Shown here: positions 36,532 through 49,309 of the stretch, piece after piece
Layout of the letters: every line of letters starts with the position of its first letter
How positions within the stretch are numbered: position 1 is the stretch's first letter
NCBI GenBank assembly: GCA_028095005.1
Contig: CM051461.1
Span: forward strand, 63,407,840 to 63,471,839
Direction of reading: 5' to 3'
Source of the DNA: Rhynchospora pubera
Taxonomy: Eukaryota > Streptophyta > Magnoliopsida > Poales > Cyperaceae
Length of the DNA stretch: 64,000 nt
Made by a program: the position numbers and the translations under genes
Notes under the pieces: generated by a model
The model's database searches: none
What the model was told of the DNA's origin: nothing
The model's input: only the letters and a program-made list of their open reading frames with translations

Positions 36532-37551
36532 TGTAACATCCCTGAATTTTAGGACATGTTTATAATACTTCAAATTGTAAGGTCCTATTTGAAAAAAATG
36601 TTCATGTTTATCAACTTTGAAAATATCTCTTTGATCTTATCTACTTTGAAAATATCTATTTGATTTTATCTATATTTTTAGTAGCTAAGTAATCAGTATT
36701 TATATAAATAATTTCTAATAATTAATATCTTTATAAATAGGCTCTATTATCTTTATAAATAGTATTAATATTTTCAGAAACAGTAGCTAAGTAATTCCTT
36801 TTTACTTACTTAGCTATTAAGTAATCTAGAATATTTACCATTTTAGTCAGACATCTACTATAAATAGACCCCATCCTCATTTCATTTTATTTCGTATATC
36901 AAATTTGTTTCTCTCTTCCTAGCAAATTTTAAATATCGCCTTGACTTTGAATAGTCGGCCATTTGGAATTCGAGTACTACGTCGCAGTTATAGTCATCCC
37001 GATTTGCTTGTGCTCCTGGATCGCTCAGTTAGGTAACCGGACTTCTATATAATTAGTTTCGTATTGCTTGATTTGATTATCGCTTGGCTTAATTTGCTTG
37101 CATGTATTTGCTCGTATGTGGTATGTTTTGCGGGATATTGAATTTAGAAACTTAATTCTGAATTTGTTGTGTATACGGATTTGAAACTCCCTTCTACCTG
37201 CCCAGGGTTAGAGATACGTCTCTTCTGCCTGCCCTCGGTTAGGGAAAGGTCTCCTTCTGCCTGCCCAGCTAGTTGGGTTAGGAGACATGACCATCATATG
37301 ACTAATCTAGACCCGATAATCGTCGTAAAATGTATGTTTTGTTATGTGGATTAATCCAGTCATGTTTAATTTGCCTTATCAACTAATATATAGAAGCTGC
37401 GTCGTTAAATAACTGGTTACTGAGCTTTGTAGCTGACATCCGTTTTGTTCTTTTTCTGCTGCGACGTAGGTTGACGGGCAGTCGGATGGATGCAGAAGAT
37501 ATCGTCCCACTGTCGCGCCCCGTATGTCGGTGTGTCGGCGCGGATGTGACA
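36532..37551 (+). mobile_element. Solo LTR of a Ty3/gypsy chromovirus-like element, 1020 bp
   Basis: It begins TGTAACATCC and ends GGATGTGACA, with a perfect 5-bp duplication TTAAT at 36527-36531 and 37552-37556. A TATA box (tataaata) lies at 36859-36866. The start phrase is typical of plant chromovirus LTRs, so the clade is inferred from that only. No internal domains, hence a solo LTR left by recombination. An inner near-triplication of a cttctgcctgccc phrase occurs near 37190-37270. Confidence 0.8.
36859..36866 (+). promoter_or_regulatory. TATA box of the chromovirus-like solo LTR
   Basis: tataaata in a ctactataaatagacccc context within the solo LTR. It could still serve as a promoter for flanking sequence. 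Confidence 0.5.
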
Positions 37552-37556
37552 TTAAT

Positions 37557-38029
37557 ATTGTGAAATAAAGTATTATTATTTAATAATAATAATTACAATA
37601 ATAAAATACTAACATATAGAATATTATAAGAATAGTTAATATTGCAATAATATAATATTATAATATTTTTATCGTAATAAAAAATAATATTATAATAAAA
37701 TAATTAATAATTAGAATAATAAAATAAGTAATAGAATATTATAATAATAATTCATATTGTAATATTATATATTATAATAACATAATTATGTTATAATAAA
37801 ATAATTAATGATCATTGATGTTAATAACATTGAGGAGCTTTAAGTAATTGCGCATGAAAAAAAATGAAAATGGAGTATGTTGTATGCGTGGAAGGTCAGA
37901 AGACCTTTCAATCCTTTCATTGGGAAAAACATATTATATTCGATCACGGACTATGCTACGATTAATCAAATCATCATCAATCAAAAAATACTTCATTTCT
38001 AGGATATTATCTACAGTACTATGGTGACG
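37557..38029. other. AT-rich low-complexity tract
   Basis: Dominated by aataatatt-type repeats to about 37820, then unremarkable sequence. No gene. Confidence 0.6.
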
Positions 38030-38935
38030 TCAGCGTCATTGTGTCTGATAGGTGGGGCCTGCTTGACAGGGGCATATCTATAACACTATAAGTGGATACT
38101 TTGTGGTCATTTTGAGTATTATTTGTGTAACGGATGTATTATAAGTAGTACTTTCATCTAACAACACAAGAGTCATTACCAATTCTTCTACAGTAAATAA
38201 GTAAAAAACAAAGGCAGTCCGCCATGTGGGTTCTTATCTGATCTTTTGAGACGAATTCTCATTTTTCTCTATGTGATGGGCTATCACACGAGTATCTTGC
38301 TTAAATGAAAAGCAACACAAAAATATGTACTTGAGGATTACATAAAGTCAAACAAGCAAGAAAAAGAGGAAAGCACGTGGGGTTGATTCACTTTTTCTAG
38401 ATAGCCTCTCAATTTTTTTTATTTCATATACTTCTTATATTTTTTGTTACACCCTCTGCTTTTATTTATTATAAATCTGCAATTAAAGAAAAATTTGTTT
38501 TTGTTTAATTGCCTTTTTGTATGACAATTTATAAATGTCATAAAAAAATTACAGGACATTCATTAATTTATTTTTTATAATTTATTTTTTAAATTGTTAC
38601 TATTTTTTATATATTTCAAGATCAGAAAACATTTTATTACAAGCATTGCTTCAAATATGTTATAATGTCAATTATTATTATAATTATATTATGAGGATAT
38701 ATTTTTCTTTACATTATATTAATCAACATAAATTATAAGGTAACAAGTGATATAGTTTTTTCTATGCAAATATTCTTAAAATATTGTATTTTAGTGTACG
38801 TAGCTTTTTACAAGGCATTACTAAATTATTTTTGGATTAACTTTTATCTATTTTCTTAGAGCGATTACAAGAAATCCAGTGATATAATTTTTATACTTTG
38901 AAATTTTTAAAATTTTTTAAATTGATGTGAGTTGA
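38030..38935 (+). repeat. Old non-coding duplication, copy 1
   Basis: It shares ordered but diverged blocks with 41200-42090: ctacagta, catttttctctatgtgat versus catttttgtttatgtgat, gcaacacaaaa, a c-a-taaattcaa phrase, a tttttggattaa phrase, and aatttttaaaatttttt near the end. No coding capacity. Confidence 0.45.
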
Positions 38936-39328
38936 GGCCATAACACTTCAGAACAGGAAATGTGACCTAACTTTACCTTATAGATTAGTTCCAAGATAAT
39001 TTGATATTTATTCAAATAATTTACAATCATAATTATGAAATTTGTAATAATTACATGTTGGTCTTATGGTACATCTTCATCGCGCGGAGTGCGAGTACGC
39101 GGCTAGTTCATTCAAATGGTTTTTTCCCACGCGTTATTCCAACAATATGCTGGGAGAAGCCATTAGCGGAAGAGGAACTCTTTCGTCCTTATTCCTAACT
39201 GTTTGGATAGTTTTTTTTCAGAAATAAGACTATTTCAAGAATAAGACTATTCTCAGCTCATCAAACAATACCAATATGCTAGCTGTCTTAACCTCATGTT
39301 TGACGAGTGGAATGGATGCAAATCATAT

Positions 39329-39835
39329 ATGAGAAAGTTTAATATGCACTATAGTGCATAGGATTTTTTATGCACCGCGAACTTTTTCGAGAGTTTTTTA
39401 ATCACCGCAGACTATAATGCATTAGATTTCAATACATAGATTTAATTGGTTAAATTAGATTTGTCAATTTACAAAAATATCTCTGAAAAATTCGCAGTGC
39501 ATAGAAAACCCTATGCACTATGGGCTCATTTGGATGAGCTAGGAATAAGAAAGAAAGAACTATTCTGGACGGAAAAAATTAGGAAGAGTGTAATTCCGGA
39601 AGGAGTGGGAAAAGTGCTATTCCGGAAAGAAAAAATATTGTTTGGATGATGTGTTAGGAATTAGAAATGAAAATAAGGGATGTGTTAAGAAGAGTGATAT
39701 TTCGGGAAGAACTATTTCTACCTTATTCCTAACACGTTTGGATACTTAGGAATAACTCTTCCTAATTTTTCGCCTAGGAAGAGTTATTCCTAGCCCATCC
39801 AAACGAAGCCTATGATGCATATTAAACTTTCTCAT
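39329..39835. mobile_element. Foldback element interrupted by a MITE
   Basis: The left atgagaaagtttaatatgca and the right complement tgcatattaaactttctcat are perfect 20-bp arms. A second family member (39851-40236) follows after a short (TA)n. The MITE at 39522-39810 sits inside. Confidence 0.75.
39522..39810. mobile_element. Tourist/PIF-Harbinger-like MITE, 289 bp
   Basis: The left gggctcatttggatgagcta and the complement of the right end (ggcttcgtttggatgggcta) form ~27-bp inverted repeats. The flanking 3-bp duplication is TAT (39519-39521, 39811-39813), a length usual for PIF/Harbinger elements. It is inserted in the foldback element around it. A truncated relative is at 36305. Confidence 0.75.
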
Positions 39836-39850
39836 CATATATATATATAT

Positions 39851-40236
39851 AAATCTATTGTGAACCATCATGCATAGAGCACTCCGTGCACCACGACCGT
39901 TTGATCGGTGATTTTGTAAATTGACAAATCTAAATTAACCAATTCAATCTATATATTAAAATCTCACAGCAAACAAAATTTTATAATTTTTGAAAAATTT
40001 TTTACTATTTTTTCCGAATTTTTTAAAGCTTTCCACTTTTGCTTACAAATTAGTGTATTTATAGCAAAAAATGGCAAGTTTTAAAAAATTAGAAAAAAAT
40101 TGTAAAATTTTGTTTACTATGAAATTTCAATATATAGATTAGATTGATTAAATTAGATTTGATAATTTATGAAACCACCAACCAAAATGATCATGGTGTA
40201 CGAAAACTTATATGAACCATGGTTCACGATAGATTT
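39851..40236. mobile_element. Foldback element, 386 bp
   Basis: The ends aaatctattgtgaaccatca and the complement of ggttcacgatagattt are inverted repeats, and arms pair again around the centre (acaaaattttataattttt with its diverged complement). It shares the gacaaatctaaattaacc phrase with the neighbouring foldback. Confidence 0.7.
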
Positions 40237-41199
40237 GCTCTATATATAATAAAAAAATACTCCAATTTCAAGAAATATTTCTACAGTACATTTATTGGAT
40301 CTTTTATTGCTGATTTTTGTACTTTTATGTGTGCCAAGTTAAACAGAAACACTTATAGACTTGCAACATTAAAGTCTTTACAGAACCGCTGATGCTGAAT
40401 TCTAAGTCCCACTTACATTTTGCCCAAGGTCGAATGATCTCATGTGATCAATTTTTTATATCTTACCCTCTATCTGGTAGAAACAATCCATTTTCTTATG
40501 ATGCACGGAGAATTATGCACAAATCTCTACGAAAAATCAGAAGCAAAAGTAGAAAAATGAAATTTGTCTGATGTGTTGGACGAGGACTCGGAGAGGAGAG
40601 TGGGCTTTAAATTTTCTTTATGAATCACAAGAGTTTTATATTAACATAATTAGCAAATGAATTAAATTTAAAAAAAACTAATTAAGGACTCTATAATTGT
40701 TGTTGGTGTATGGTTAATGAACATTTTGGTTTTTAATCAACAATACGTATATACTTTTAATTCAATTGCATGTATTTTAAATGTTATTGTTAATTGTCAT
40801 AATTATCACAATTCCATTATATATGAATTAGCATGATATTAATTCATGATAGTATGATTATTTATCATTAATAATATATATATATATATTGTTAATAAAA
40901 AATTAAATTATGGTTACCTGATTAAAATATGTGATAATCGCACAATGAAAAAAAATTTAGCTCACATTTGTTATGAGAGTAGGTAGTTATTTTTAAATGT
41001 GTTGCTATATATTTTAGCTCAAATTGTTTATAAGTCTTTCAAATCATTGTTGTACGAAAATTTATGGATGTTCTTAAAAATTATAAAATTTCCGATAATG
41101 TATATTTTTATAATTTTTATTTTTAAAAATTTTTAAAATACGAAAATAAACTTGATCACGCGAAGCGTGATGCTTTTGGAAGTTATATATACATCTGCT
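40237..41199. other. Intergenic AT-rich sequence
   Basis: No supportable gene or element, apart from short (TA)n near 40870. Confidence 0.55.
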
Positions 41200-42090
41200 G
41201 GGGGTTTCTACAGTAACTTTCAAGGACCCTTTTTCGGATATTCTGTGGTTGCTATGTGTACCTTTTCTACAATGAATTGGTTATAAGCATTAACTTTTAA
41301 AAGAAACACGAAACGCTTCATAGAATTATCTCCAGGGAAAAAAATAAGGTTAGACTGACAAATTGACAATGACATGTGCATGGTACTAGGATTCTGCGCG
41401 GCTGTCCTTCATTTTTGTTTATGTGATAGGCTTCTAACAACCATATTTTTTTATTATGCAACACAAAAGTGTACACAAGAGTCTTACATAAATTCAAATA
41501 AAATAGAAAAGATGGCAATGCCATGTATATTTAGTGGGATTTTTCGTTTAGACCCTCCATTTTATATATTTAGGGATTACTTGCTATTATTTTTCTGTAG
41601 TCCTTTTGCTTTCTTTTATACGGAATTCTCCAACTAAAATTATATTAAAATATTTTAATAATAATTTGTTAATTGTTTTAATGTTTATCATTTGATGTTT
41701 TTAGTTTAATATTGCGAATAAATTTTAGCCAAATCCGTTTTGATTAATAATGTATATTACTGTTTTAATTTAAAAATATATGTTTGTTAATTATAATTTT
41801 TCTTATTATTTGGTTTAAAGAGATAATATTTCATGGATATAAAATTTATGTTTTCAACAAGAAAAATATTTTCTACAAAATATAGTATTGGCATAAACTA
41901 CGTGATATAGTTTTTTTTTTCGGTCTTCTTAATTTTTTGGGTATCCTTTATCGTTGTTTGCAAGTTTTTCCAGATCATTTTTGGATTAAATTTTATTGAT
42001 ATCTCTACAAGATTTCACTTAATGATATATTTTTTTATTTTTTGAACAATAGTTTTTTTGAAAATCTTTTAAATTGATATTATTTTTTGA
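41200..42090 (+). repeat. Old non-coding duplication, copy 2
   Basis: Counterpart of 38030-38935 in the same orientation, highly diverged. Short open frames here are not shared with copy 1, which argues against coding function. Confidence 0.4.
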
Positions 42091-43089
42091 TATTCTGAAA
42101 CGGGCAAAATTTGAAACGGTAATGCTATCTTTCTTAAAAAAAAATTTAAAGATATATATTTCAAATCAAATCATTGACAGGTGGTCATTGGGCTTTTACT
42201 GAGTCGCATTTGAGCCGATTTCATTATTTATGGTTTACGATTTCAATTGGGCCCTATTTCAAGCAAGTCGAATTAAATTCACCTTACTCTTTTTTTTTTT
42301 CTTTTTTTTCTTTTTTTGACTTGAGGGTGGAGGGTGTTGCTTGTCGGCATTTGCGATCTAAAAGTGATAATGGCACAACAATTGTTGTCAAATCAAGATG
42401 TTTTAGCCTCTCCAATTGTTTACCTCTTTCTCGGGAATCCTCATCCGCTCCGCGCGGGACCGTCCCTACGAACCGTCCGATCTGATCTGGACGGTTCAGA
42501 CCTATCAATCTGGTTACATGCACGGAGCTCCCTTTGCCATTGAAATTAAATCATACGGCTGTGATTCCTGCGCTGCACGGCTCCGCGCGGGACTGGATTT
42601 CATTTCCTTTCTCGGTGGTTTTTTTAATGGAGTAAGCTAGTGACAACAAAAGCGAGAGAGTAAAACGTGGCGAAGTTTGAGATGAGCAGAGAGAGATATG
42701 AATATGAAATGGCGGTTTAATTTCTACTTTTAGTATCTTAATTTCATTCATGTATGTATAGTTGATGCATGTCTGTGTCAGATTGCATCATCACGCATCT
42801 TAATTTCTTCCGCCTCCGGGTACTAATTAAATTATATATATGCTAGCTCGTCATTGAAAAGGTTAATTAATAGGTAATAAGTGGCTTTATATGCATCTCG
42901 CTAACAACTGGTAAGTAAATAGTTTGAGGTTTAATTTTTGTGGGTGGCATGCACAGATGCACTCAACTCAACCCAACTGGATGGAAGTCTCTACACGCAG
43001 AGTACACGTTACGTTTCTAGATTTACCTTCCGCACGTACGCACTACTCCAACATAAGTGCACATTGCGTGCACAAAATATTATATTATA
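42091..43089. other. Intergenic region with a GC-rich patch
   Basis: 42440-42600 is GC-rich against its surroundings. A direct repeat of gctccgcgcgggac lies at about 42448 and 42581, and an inverted pair gaaccgtccgatc / gatctggacggttc between them. Otherwise no gene. Confidence 0.5.
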
Positions 43090-44020
43090 GAGATAATTAG
43101 ATACATGCCACTTTCGATTTTGTCAATTGGAAAAATGTCACTGTTAAATAACTAATTATAAATATATCATTGTAAATATAAAAAATTAGATTTATGCCAT
43201 TAAATCTTTCCAAATCATAGTTAATCAGAGAAATGCCACTCTAAAAAATTTCAAAATTCCTAAAGTACCCTTTTGTTTAATTACTAGTCATTAGGTTTAA
43301 TTATTTTGGGGAAAAGACAAACATAACGGAAATGTCGTCCTGCCATTAAAGAATTTTTCAATATGGAATGGAAATAATTTTGTTTATAAACTTCTAAAGA
43401 ATGATTGTCCCGAACGTGTTTTTGCTATTTATATTACTCAAAGATCTGTTTTATAAAATTATTACACAGATCTTAATGTATTATTTGAAGTTCAAAATGT
43501 GAATCAACAAATCCCCTTTGGACCATAAACGCAATTTGAATTAGCAAAATTGGACAATGTGACCATCACATTTTTTCATGCTTATGTATAAATTAAGATA
43601 ATATGCAATTTAGCAACATAATTTATGTGCAAATTAATATTAGTCGTATACTATGAGCAGAAGATTAATGTCGTTGTTCGATGACTTTTGAGATATGTCA
43701 CTATAAAATTATAAAATTATTTTACGTCTTTATTTTTGTACACTAGTGGAATGTGGCTAAATTTTATTATTTTGCAATGGCATAAAACTAATTTTTATTG
43801 ATTTATAATGGCATGAAACTAATTACTTTTTTGTGATGGCATATTTCTTATTTTAATAGTTTACAATGGTATATTTAAAAGGGCATAATTGCCATATCCA
43901 TTGTTAGATGGCATAAAACTAAATTTTTATTATTTTGTAGTGGCATAAAAATAATTTGTCATTTAATGATGGTATATCTCTAATTTTAAATATTTACAGT
44001 GGCATAAATCTAAATCACCC
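43090..44020. mobile_element. Mutator-type MITE, member 2, 931 bp
   Basis: Ends gagataattagatacatgcc and the complement of ggcataaatctaaatcaccc are inverted repeats. A perfect 9-bp duplication tatattata flanks it (43081-43089, 44021-44029), the length made by Mutator-like transposases, though the target is AT-rich. The interior is degenerate copies of atgccactgtaaa, forward in the left half and complementary in the right. Related to 21994-22662. Non-coding. Confidence 0.75.
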
Positions 44021-44149
44021 TATATTATATTATATAATTAATAATATTTTTTAGGAATAGTAATAGTTGTTTCTTATTTGCTTGTGGCGGAGCTTAATTA
44101 GTACAGCTCGGACTAGGTTATCATTTGAACTGTTTGTGTTCGATTCATC

Positions 44150-44757
44150 TAGGGTTGTTAATAAAATTCGTTTATCCGTTTATCCAACACGTATCGTACT
44201 GTATAAGACAGATATGAGTAAGTTTTATTTTCGTTAAGTTAATGGTTACGGATATGGGTAAGAAATTTTTTTGTTAATTTAAAGGATATGGGTACGGATA
44301 AAAGCTATTTCATACCCGTTTTCATAACGGATAATTGTCACATGAATTAAAAAAATACAATTACATGATACATATGGCATCTTATATTGCATGATTGGTA
44401 AAAAATCAGGGCTGATAAGAATCATCCCCAAGATCCATCATCCCCAATAACGCATTTTTTATTTTTGAAAATCATCTCACGCGTTTTCTATTTCTAGAAA
44501 TCCAGTGTTCATCTCTTCCTCCCTTCGTTGCTTTGTTTCCCTCTCTCCCGCGTATGTTGTCGCCCTCCCCCATCCCACCTCCCTCCGTCGCTCTGTTTTC
44601 CTCCCTCTCGCGTACGCCCCTCCCCCTCCCCTCTCTTGAGCACTTCATAACCGTTGAAATTAATATACATAAATGTTGAAGTTAATATCGCTATTGTTGA
44701 AATTAATATATATAACCGTTGAAGTTAATATCATAATTGTTGAAGTTATTATCGTAA
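44150..44757. mobile_element. Left half of a hAT-like foldback element (ACGGATA motifs)
   Basis: It begins tagggttgttaat after gattcatc (44142-44149). The matching right end and gaatcatc (58325-58332, 7 of 8) lie beyond the Athila-like insertion. 44160-44340 is rich in tacggata/ttatccg phrases. 44510-44640 is pyrimidine-rich with cgcgtacg, complementary to 57810-57870. 44640-44757 holds repeated gttgaagttaatat phrases, also complementary to the right half. Total length without the insertion is about 1.2 kb. Confidence 0.75.
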
Positions 44758-46337
44758 TGATAGGCGGGTTTCACATCGAAATATTCAACCCTTTTAGGCC
44801 TTAATTTCAATTAAATGCTTGTGTTTTAGTTAGATTTAATGCAATTTAGGTTAGAAATATGGTACTGCTATTTGCCCTTGTCTAATTTCAGGTTCAGTGA
44901 TGATTTGGAGCAAAATTGGGCCCAAAGCAGAGTTCAAGTGGAGCAAATCAGAGTCCAAGCGACTGGAGCAAAGGAACAGGGTCAAACCAGACAAGTCCCC
45001 TGTTCTGGCGACCCGCCAGGATTTCTGTCGACCCGTCAGGCCTCCAGGCGACCCGCCAGGATTCCTGTCGACCCCGCCAGACATAAACCGACCTGCCCAA
45101 TTTGGAGAGATATTTATGGCAGAGCACTTTCTCTATTCTGGGACGAACCAGACATGATCTCCACCTATGGAAACCACCTTTGAGAGCTATTTAAACATAG
45201 GAAGAGCTCTAGGAAGAACAAGTCAGTTTAGAGAGAAAGAAATCGAGAGAAGATAGCAGAAATTCCACCCAGCTGCCTCCTGTCGACCCGCCAGGATCTC
45301 AGGCGACCCGCCAGAAGACAAGCTGAGAGTTGTTTGCTGTTGTTTCTTGTTGTAAACTTTCTCTATTTTCTGTCTTTTGATGATTAGTTTGCTGAAACCT
45401 TTTGTCTTTATGTTTAGTATGACTTTTAGTGAGTAGTTTAGTTTAGGGGCAATTGTAGGGAACCATGACTTGGTAGATTAATGAAGTTTGATTTAGTTTT
45501 CTAATTTTTCTAAGTTGCTTTGCTTTACTTGAGTTTATTTGCTGAAATTGTGAATTGAATTGAAATGATTTGAAGGTTTGCTCACTTGGTTAGGCCTGAC
45601 CTCGTAGATAAGCAAATAGAACCCTAATTTCAAAACAATTTGTATTCTCAAACCATAGGATAGTTAGTATACCCAAAAGGTGAAACCGGAACTTAGCCGA
45701 GAGGTTTATTCCTTCCTAAGATCGAGAGATCTAGGATATCCTACCGAATAGTTAAAGCAAACCCTAAAACTTAAGCCAAGAAACGAGAGTTGAAACTTAG
45801 GTTTTTAGGGAGGTTTAGAGGTTAAAACTTAGTGATACCAAATCAAGAACGAGAGTTAGTATTTGGACCAGAGTTTAAGCCAAAAACCTGAACTTAGAGA
45901 ACTTAGAAACTAATTAAACTGAATTGTCGTACTGTTCTGTCGACCCGCCAGGAATCCTGTCGACCCGCCAGGAACTCTGTCGACCCGCCAGGAACTCTGT
46001 CGACCCGCCAGGAATCCTGTCGACCCGCCAGGATAGTGTCTGGAAGTGGAACCCGATCAATTGACCCTAGTTTAAGTCCTTAATTCGATTTTAGATCTTT
46101 ACCTTAATTTTTAGAGTAATTTAGAGATTAATCAGAGTTTAGAATTAATTCCTTTAGTTTAAATTTATTACTTTTAATTAATTAACCAACTTTTTGACTT
46201 GTTTACCCCTAGATCAATTGAACTAAATTACTTAAAGTCTATAGTTTAGAATAACCGTCCCTGTGAATTCGATCCTCAAGCTATACTGCATTAGATTAGA
46301 TTGAGGTTTAATTTGACCTAGGTTTTACCTCCGATCA
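44758..46337 (+). repeat. Athila-like 5' LTR, 1580 bp
   Basis: Begins tgataggcgggtttc and ends cctccgatca. It contains eleven hairpin copies: four at 45005-45080, two at 45279-45315 and a perfect 20-bp-period array of five at 45937-46033. A ctatttaaac at about 45187 may be the TATA-type box. Length differs from the 3' LTR by exactly 20 bp, the net of two repeat-unit changes. Confidence 0.92.
45937..46033 (+). repeat. Hairpin array, five copies at 20-bp period
   Basis: Copies of ctgtcgacccgccagga separated by atc/act. The equivalent place in the 3' LTR (57368-57424) has three copies. Confidence 0.9.
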
Positions 46338-46341
46338 AATT

Positions 46342-46359
46342 TGGCGCCGTTGCCGGGGA
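46342..46359 (+). promoter_or_regulatory. Primer-binding site of the Athila-like element
   Basis: tggcgccgttgccgggga lies 4 nt after the 5' LTR. Known Athila elements use this sequence, complementary to the 3' end of a tRNA-Asp. It starts minus-strand synthesis. Confidence 0.85.
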
Positions 46360-46433
46360 CGGTAACTGGATTTAAGTTTAGGTAATTAAGTTTTATTGAT
46401 CTTTTGTCTTTTCCTCTTGTTTCTTGTTTGTAG

Positions 46434-49309
46434 GAGTACACGCTGGCCGGGAAGAAGAAGTCTAAGCAACCTCAACCCGCAAGCGAGTGCAAGTACTTTA
46501 CGAGGAGCCAAGCAAAGAGCGACGAGACACCCCGACCTTCCGCTTCATTTGTTTCCCAAACCGTTCGTTTTCCGGGAGAACAAATTGAAGCCAAGGAGGC
46601 CACAACTTCGACTTCATCACCTATTTCGACTCCCTTGCTGGTTTACCAACGAGGAAGGCGAAATCCATCAGCTCAACTCGCGAATCAACCACCAGGACTA
46701 TTCCAGGCGACCCGCCAGGATTCAGGCGGACCCGCCAAAAAACATCCTGAGGAAGGTTCGAAAGACACAGACGACGCGAAACCAATGGCAGACCTGAAGG
46801 AGACGGGAACCCACCTATTGGTCCAAAAGGAGACGGGCCGTTGATGGTAGATCCAGCTGTTCTTCAACGAGCCCTTGATGATGCTAGGGAGGCGGCAAGG
46901 ATTGCGGCGGAGAACCGACCTTTGAAGGAGATCGGAGCCCCAACCGCAAACAATGTCCGACTTGGAGTCAACCCTCCCCAAGCACGAAGGACTCGCGATC
47001 TATTCTTCAACCCATCTCTCATTGCCCTTATCCAACAGAACCAATTTAGTGGGAATCCGACGGAAGACGCGAACAAGCATTTGCAGCGATTCCTACGGAA
47101 TTGCATCACTCTCAACCTCGAAGAAGTCTCTCCCGATATAATCCGGTTAACTCTTTTCCATTTTTCTCTTAGAGACCAAGCAGAGGATTGGTTGAATAGT
47201 TTCAATAGTAACCCGTTTACTTGTTGGGACGATTTGGCCAAAGCATTCTTGGAAAGGTTCTACCCTAGAATCAAGACCACATCGATTGTGAGGGAGATAA
47301 TTGGGTTTAAACAGGAAAGTGATGAAAATTTGTTTGAGGCTTGGAAACGCTTTAAAGATCTGTTGAGGATGTGTCCTCATCATGACATAGACCAAGATAG
47401 ACTAATTTGTAGTTTCTATGACGGTTTGAACCATCAAACTCGTCAAAGTGTTAACTCAACTGCAGGTGGGTCTCTTCTCGACCTAGGGTGTAGGGATGCA
47501 AAGGCACTAATCGAAAGTATGGCAAGCTCTCAAACCAATTGGTCGGTGAGAGAGAAGAATTCCAAAGGAGGGATGATAGAAGTGGACAAATCAACCCATT
47601 TGCAAGCACAACTGGACGCCTTGACCACAATGATGAAAGAAATGAAGACCAAACCCGTGGAGGCTGTCCAAAAGTGTCAATTCTGTGAGGAAGAAGGACA
47701 TACAGCAAAGGCATGTCACTTGGTAGCAAGAGACGAGCCCGTAGCCGATGTTAATGCAATCATGGCACCTCCGCCATACGCTCCCCAGAATTACGTGTAC
47801 CGAGACAAGAGAAACCATCCTGGGCTATCTTATGGCAACCCAAGCGGGTGCGCGAATCCGGGGCAAGCTCAACCACTACCTCAAAACAAGCCTAACAACA
47901 ACGCTGCAGGTAATAACAATCAAGTTAATTACTATCAGCAACATAGGAATTTGGTGGACAAGTTCATGGCAGATCAAACGGAGTGGAATCATACGGTCTT
48001 TGATGAGATGAAGCAAGTTCGTGAGTCCTTGCAATTCCTCATTCAACAAAGCAAATTGGCAAACCCTCAAAGCCAAGGAACTCTAACAAAGACCGGGATG
48101 TTTCCAAGCCAACCTGAAGTGAACCCCAACGGAGAAGTTAAGAGTGTCACACATCGACTAAGAAGTGGAACGGAGTACGATGGGCCCAAAAATCCAGACG
48201 AATCGGTCTCAGGATTGATCCAGGCGGACCCGCCAGAAATCCTGGCGACCCGCCAGGATGATGCGCAGAATGCAGAGCTCTCAGGACGATTTCTGGCGAC
48301 CCGTCAGGATCCTGTCGACCCCGCCAGAAAAGATCCTGAAGTTCAGAAAGAGAAGACCAAGGCTCCGATTCAGACCCGTTATGCGCCAGAAGTTCCATAT
48401 CCTCAAAGGCTAGCCAAGGCAAAGGAAGAGAAGGAGTACAGCAAGTTCATGGAGATAATGAAACAAATCCAAATCTCCATACCCTTCACCGACATGTTGA
48501 CCAAAATGCCCTCCTATGCCAAGTTTCTAAAATACATTTTGACGAATAAGAAGAAGCTAGAGGACGTTTGCATTGCTGTAACTCATGAGAGCAAATCCGT
48601 ATCAACCAAGAAACTTCCCCCGACGTTGAAAGATCCAGGGAGATTCACGATTCCGTGCAAGATTGGGGAGGCGAACATCAAGCGAGCCTTGCTAGACTTA
48701 GGAGCGAGCGTGAGTCTCATGCCCGAATCTATTTTCAACAAGCTGGGTGTGGGAGAATTGAGGACGACTCGGATGACATTGCAACTTGCAGATCGATCAA
48801 CCCGTTTGCCCTTGGGAATTATTGAAGACGTGCCACTTCAAGTTAGAGATATTGTGGTTCCGTGTGATTTTGTGATTGTGGACATGGAAGAAGACCCTGA
48901 GGTACCTATTATTCTTGGTAGACCATTTCTAGCAACTGCTGGTATTTTTATCAATTGTAGGAATGGAAAGATGCTCGTGAAGGTAGGAGACGAAACGGCC
49001 GAATTTGAAGTTGAAAAAGCATTGAAGCTGCCCAACCAAGTAGATACTTGTTGCATGGTGGATATGCTTGATGAAATGGTACAAGAAGAGTTCAATTCGG
49101 CGGTAACGAAAGCCTACACCTACCCCATCGACAACCAGGAGGAATGGGATGCTTATGTGGCGAGTTTGGAGGAAGAACCAGAGGCTGAAGAGGAAGTGGA
49201 CGCTCTCAGGACAGTTCCTGGCGACCCGCCAGGAGGCCAGCCCTGTACAACCGAAGTTGAATCTGAAGCCTTTGCCCTCCAATCTCCAGTACCAATACCT
49301 AGGGCCTGA
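46434..49309 (+). pseudogene. Athila-like gag and protease, broken
   Basis: An upstream frame opens at 46434 without an ATG (an ACG lies where a start is expected, 46440) and stops at 46844. The main gag frame starts there (ATG at 46844), so a one-base loss probably separates them. The capsid region has typical Athila phrases (NQFSGNPTEDANKHLQRFL, FSLRDQAEDWL, RFKDLLRMCPHHDID). A CCHC knuckle CQFCEEEGHTAKAC is near 47674 and the protease site DLGASVSLMP near 48695, then LGRPFLATAGI. The frame ends at 49309, while RT continues one frame over. Hairpin copies sit in the N-terminal linker (46703-46738), the gag-protease linker (48219-48328) and after the protease (49216). Confidence 0.85.

Noticed and set aside
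46396..46797. 133-codon frame after the primer-binding site
   Set aside because: Off-frame reading of the gag leader. The frame at 46434-46844 has the gag-like composition instead.
49205..49309. Programmed frameshift between Athila protease and RT
   Set aside because: No slippery site or pseudoknot recognised, relatives usually have one frame, and this copy has other disabling mutations.
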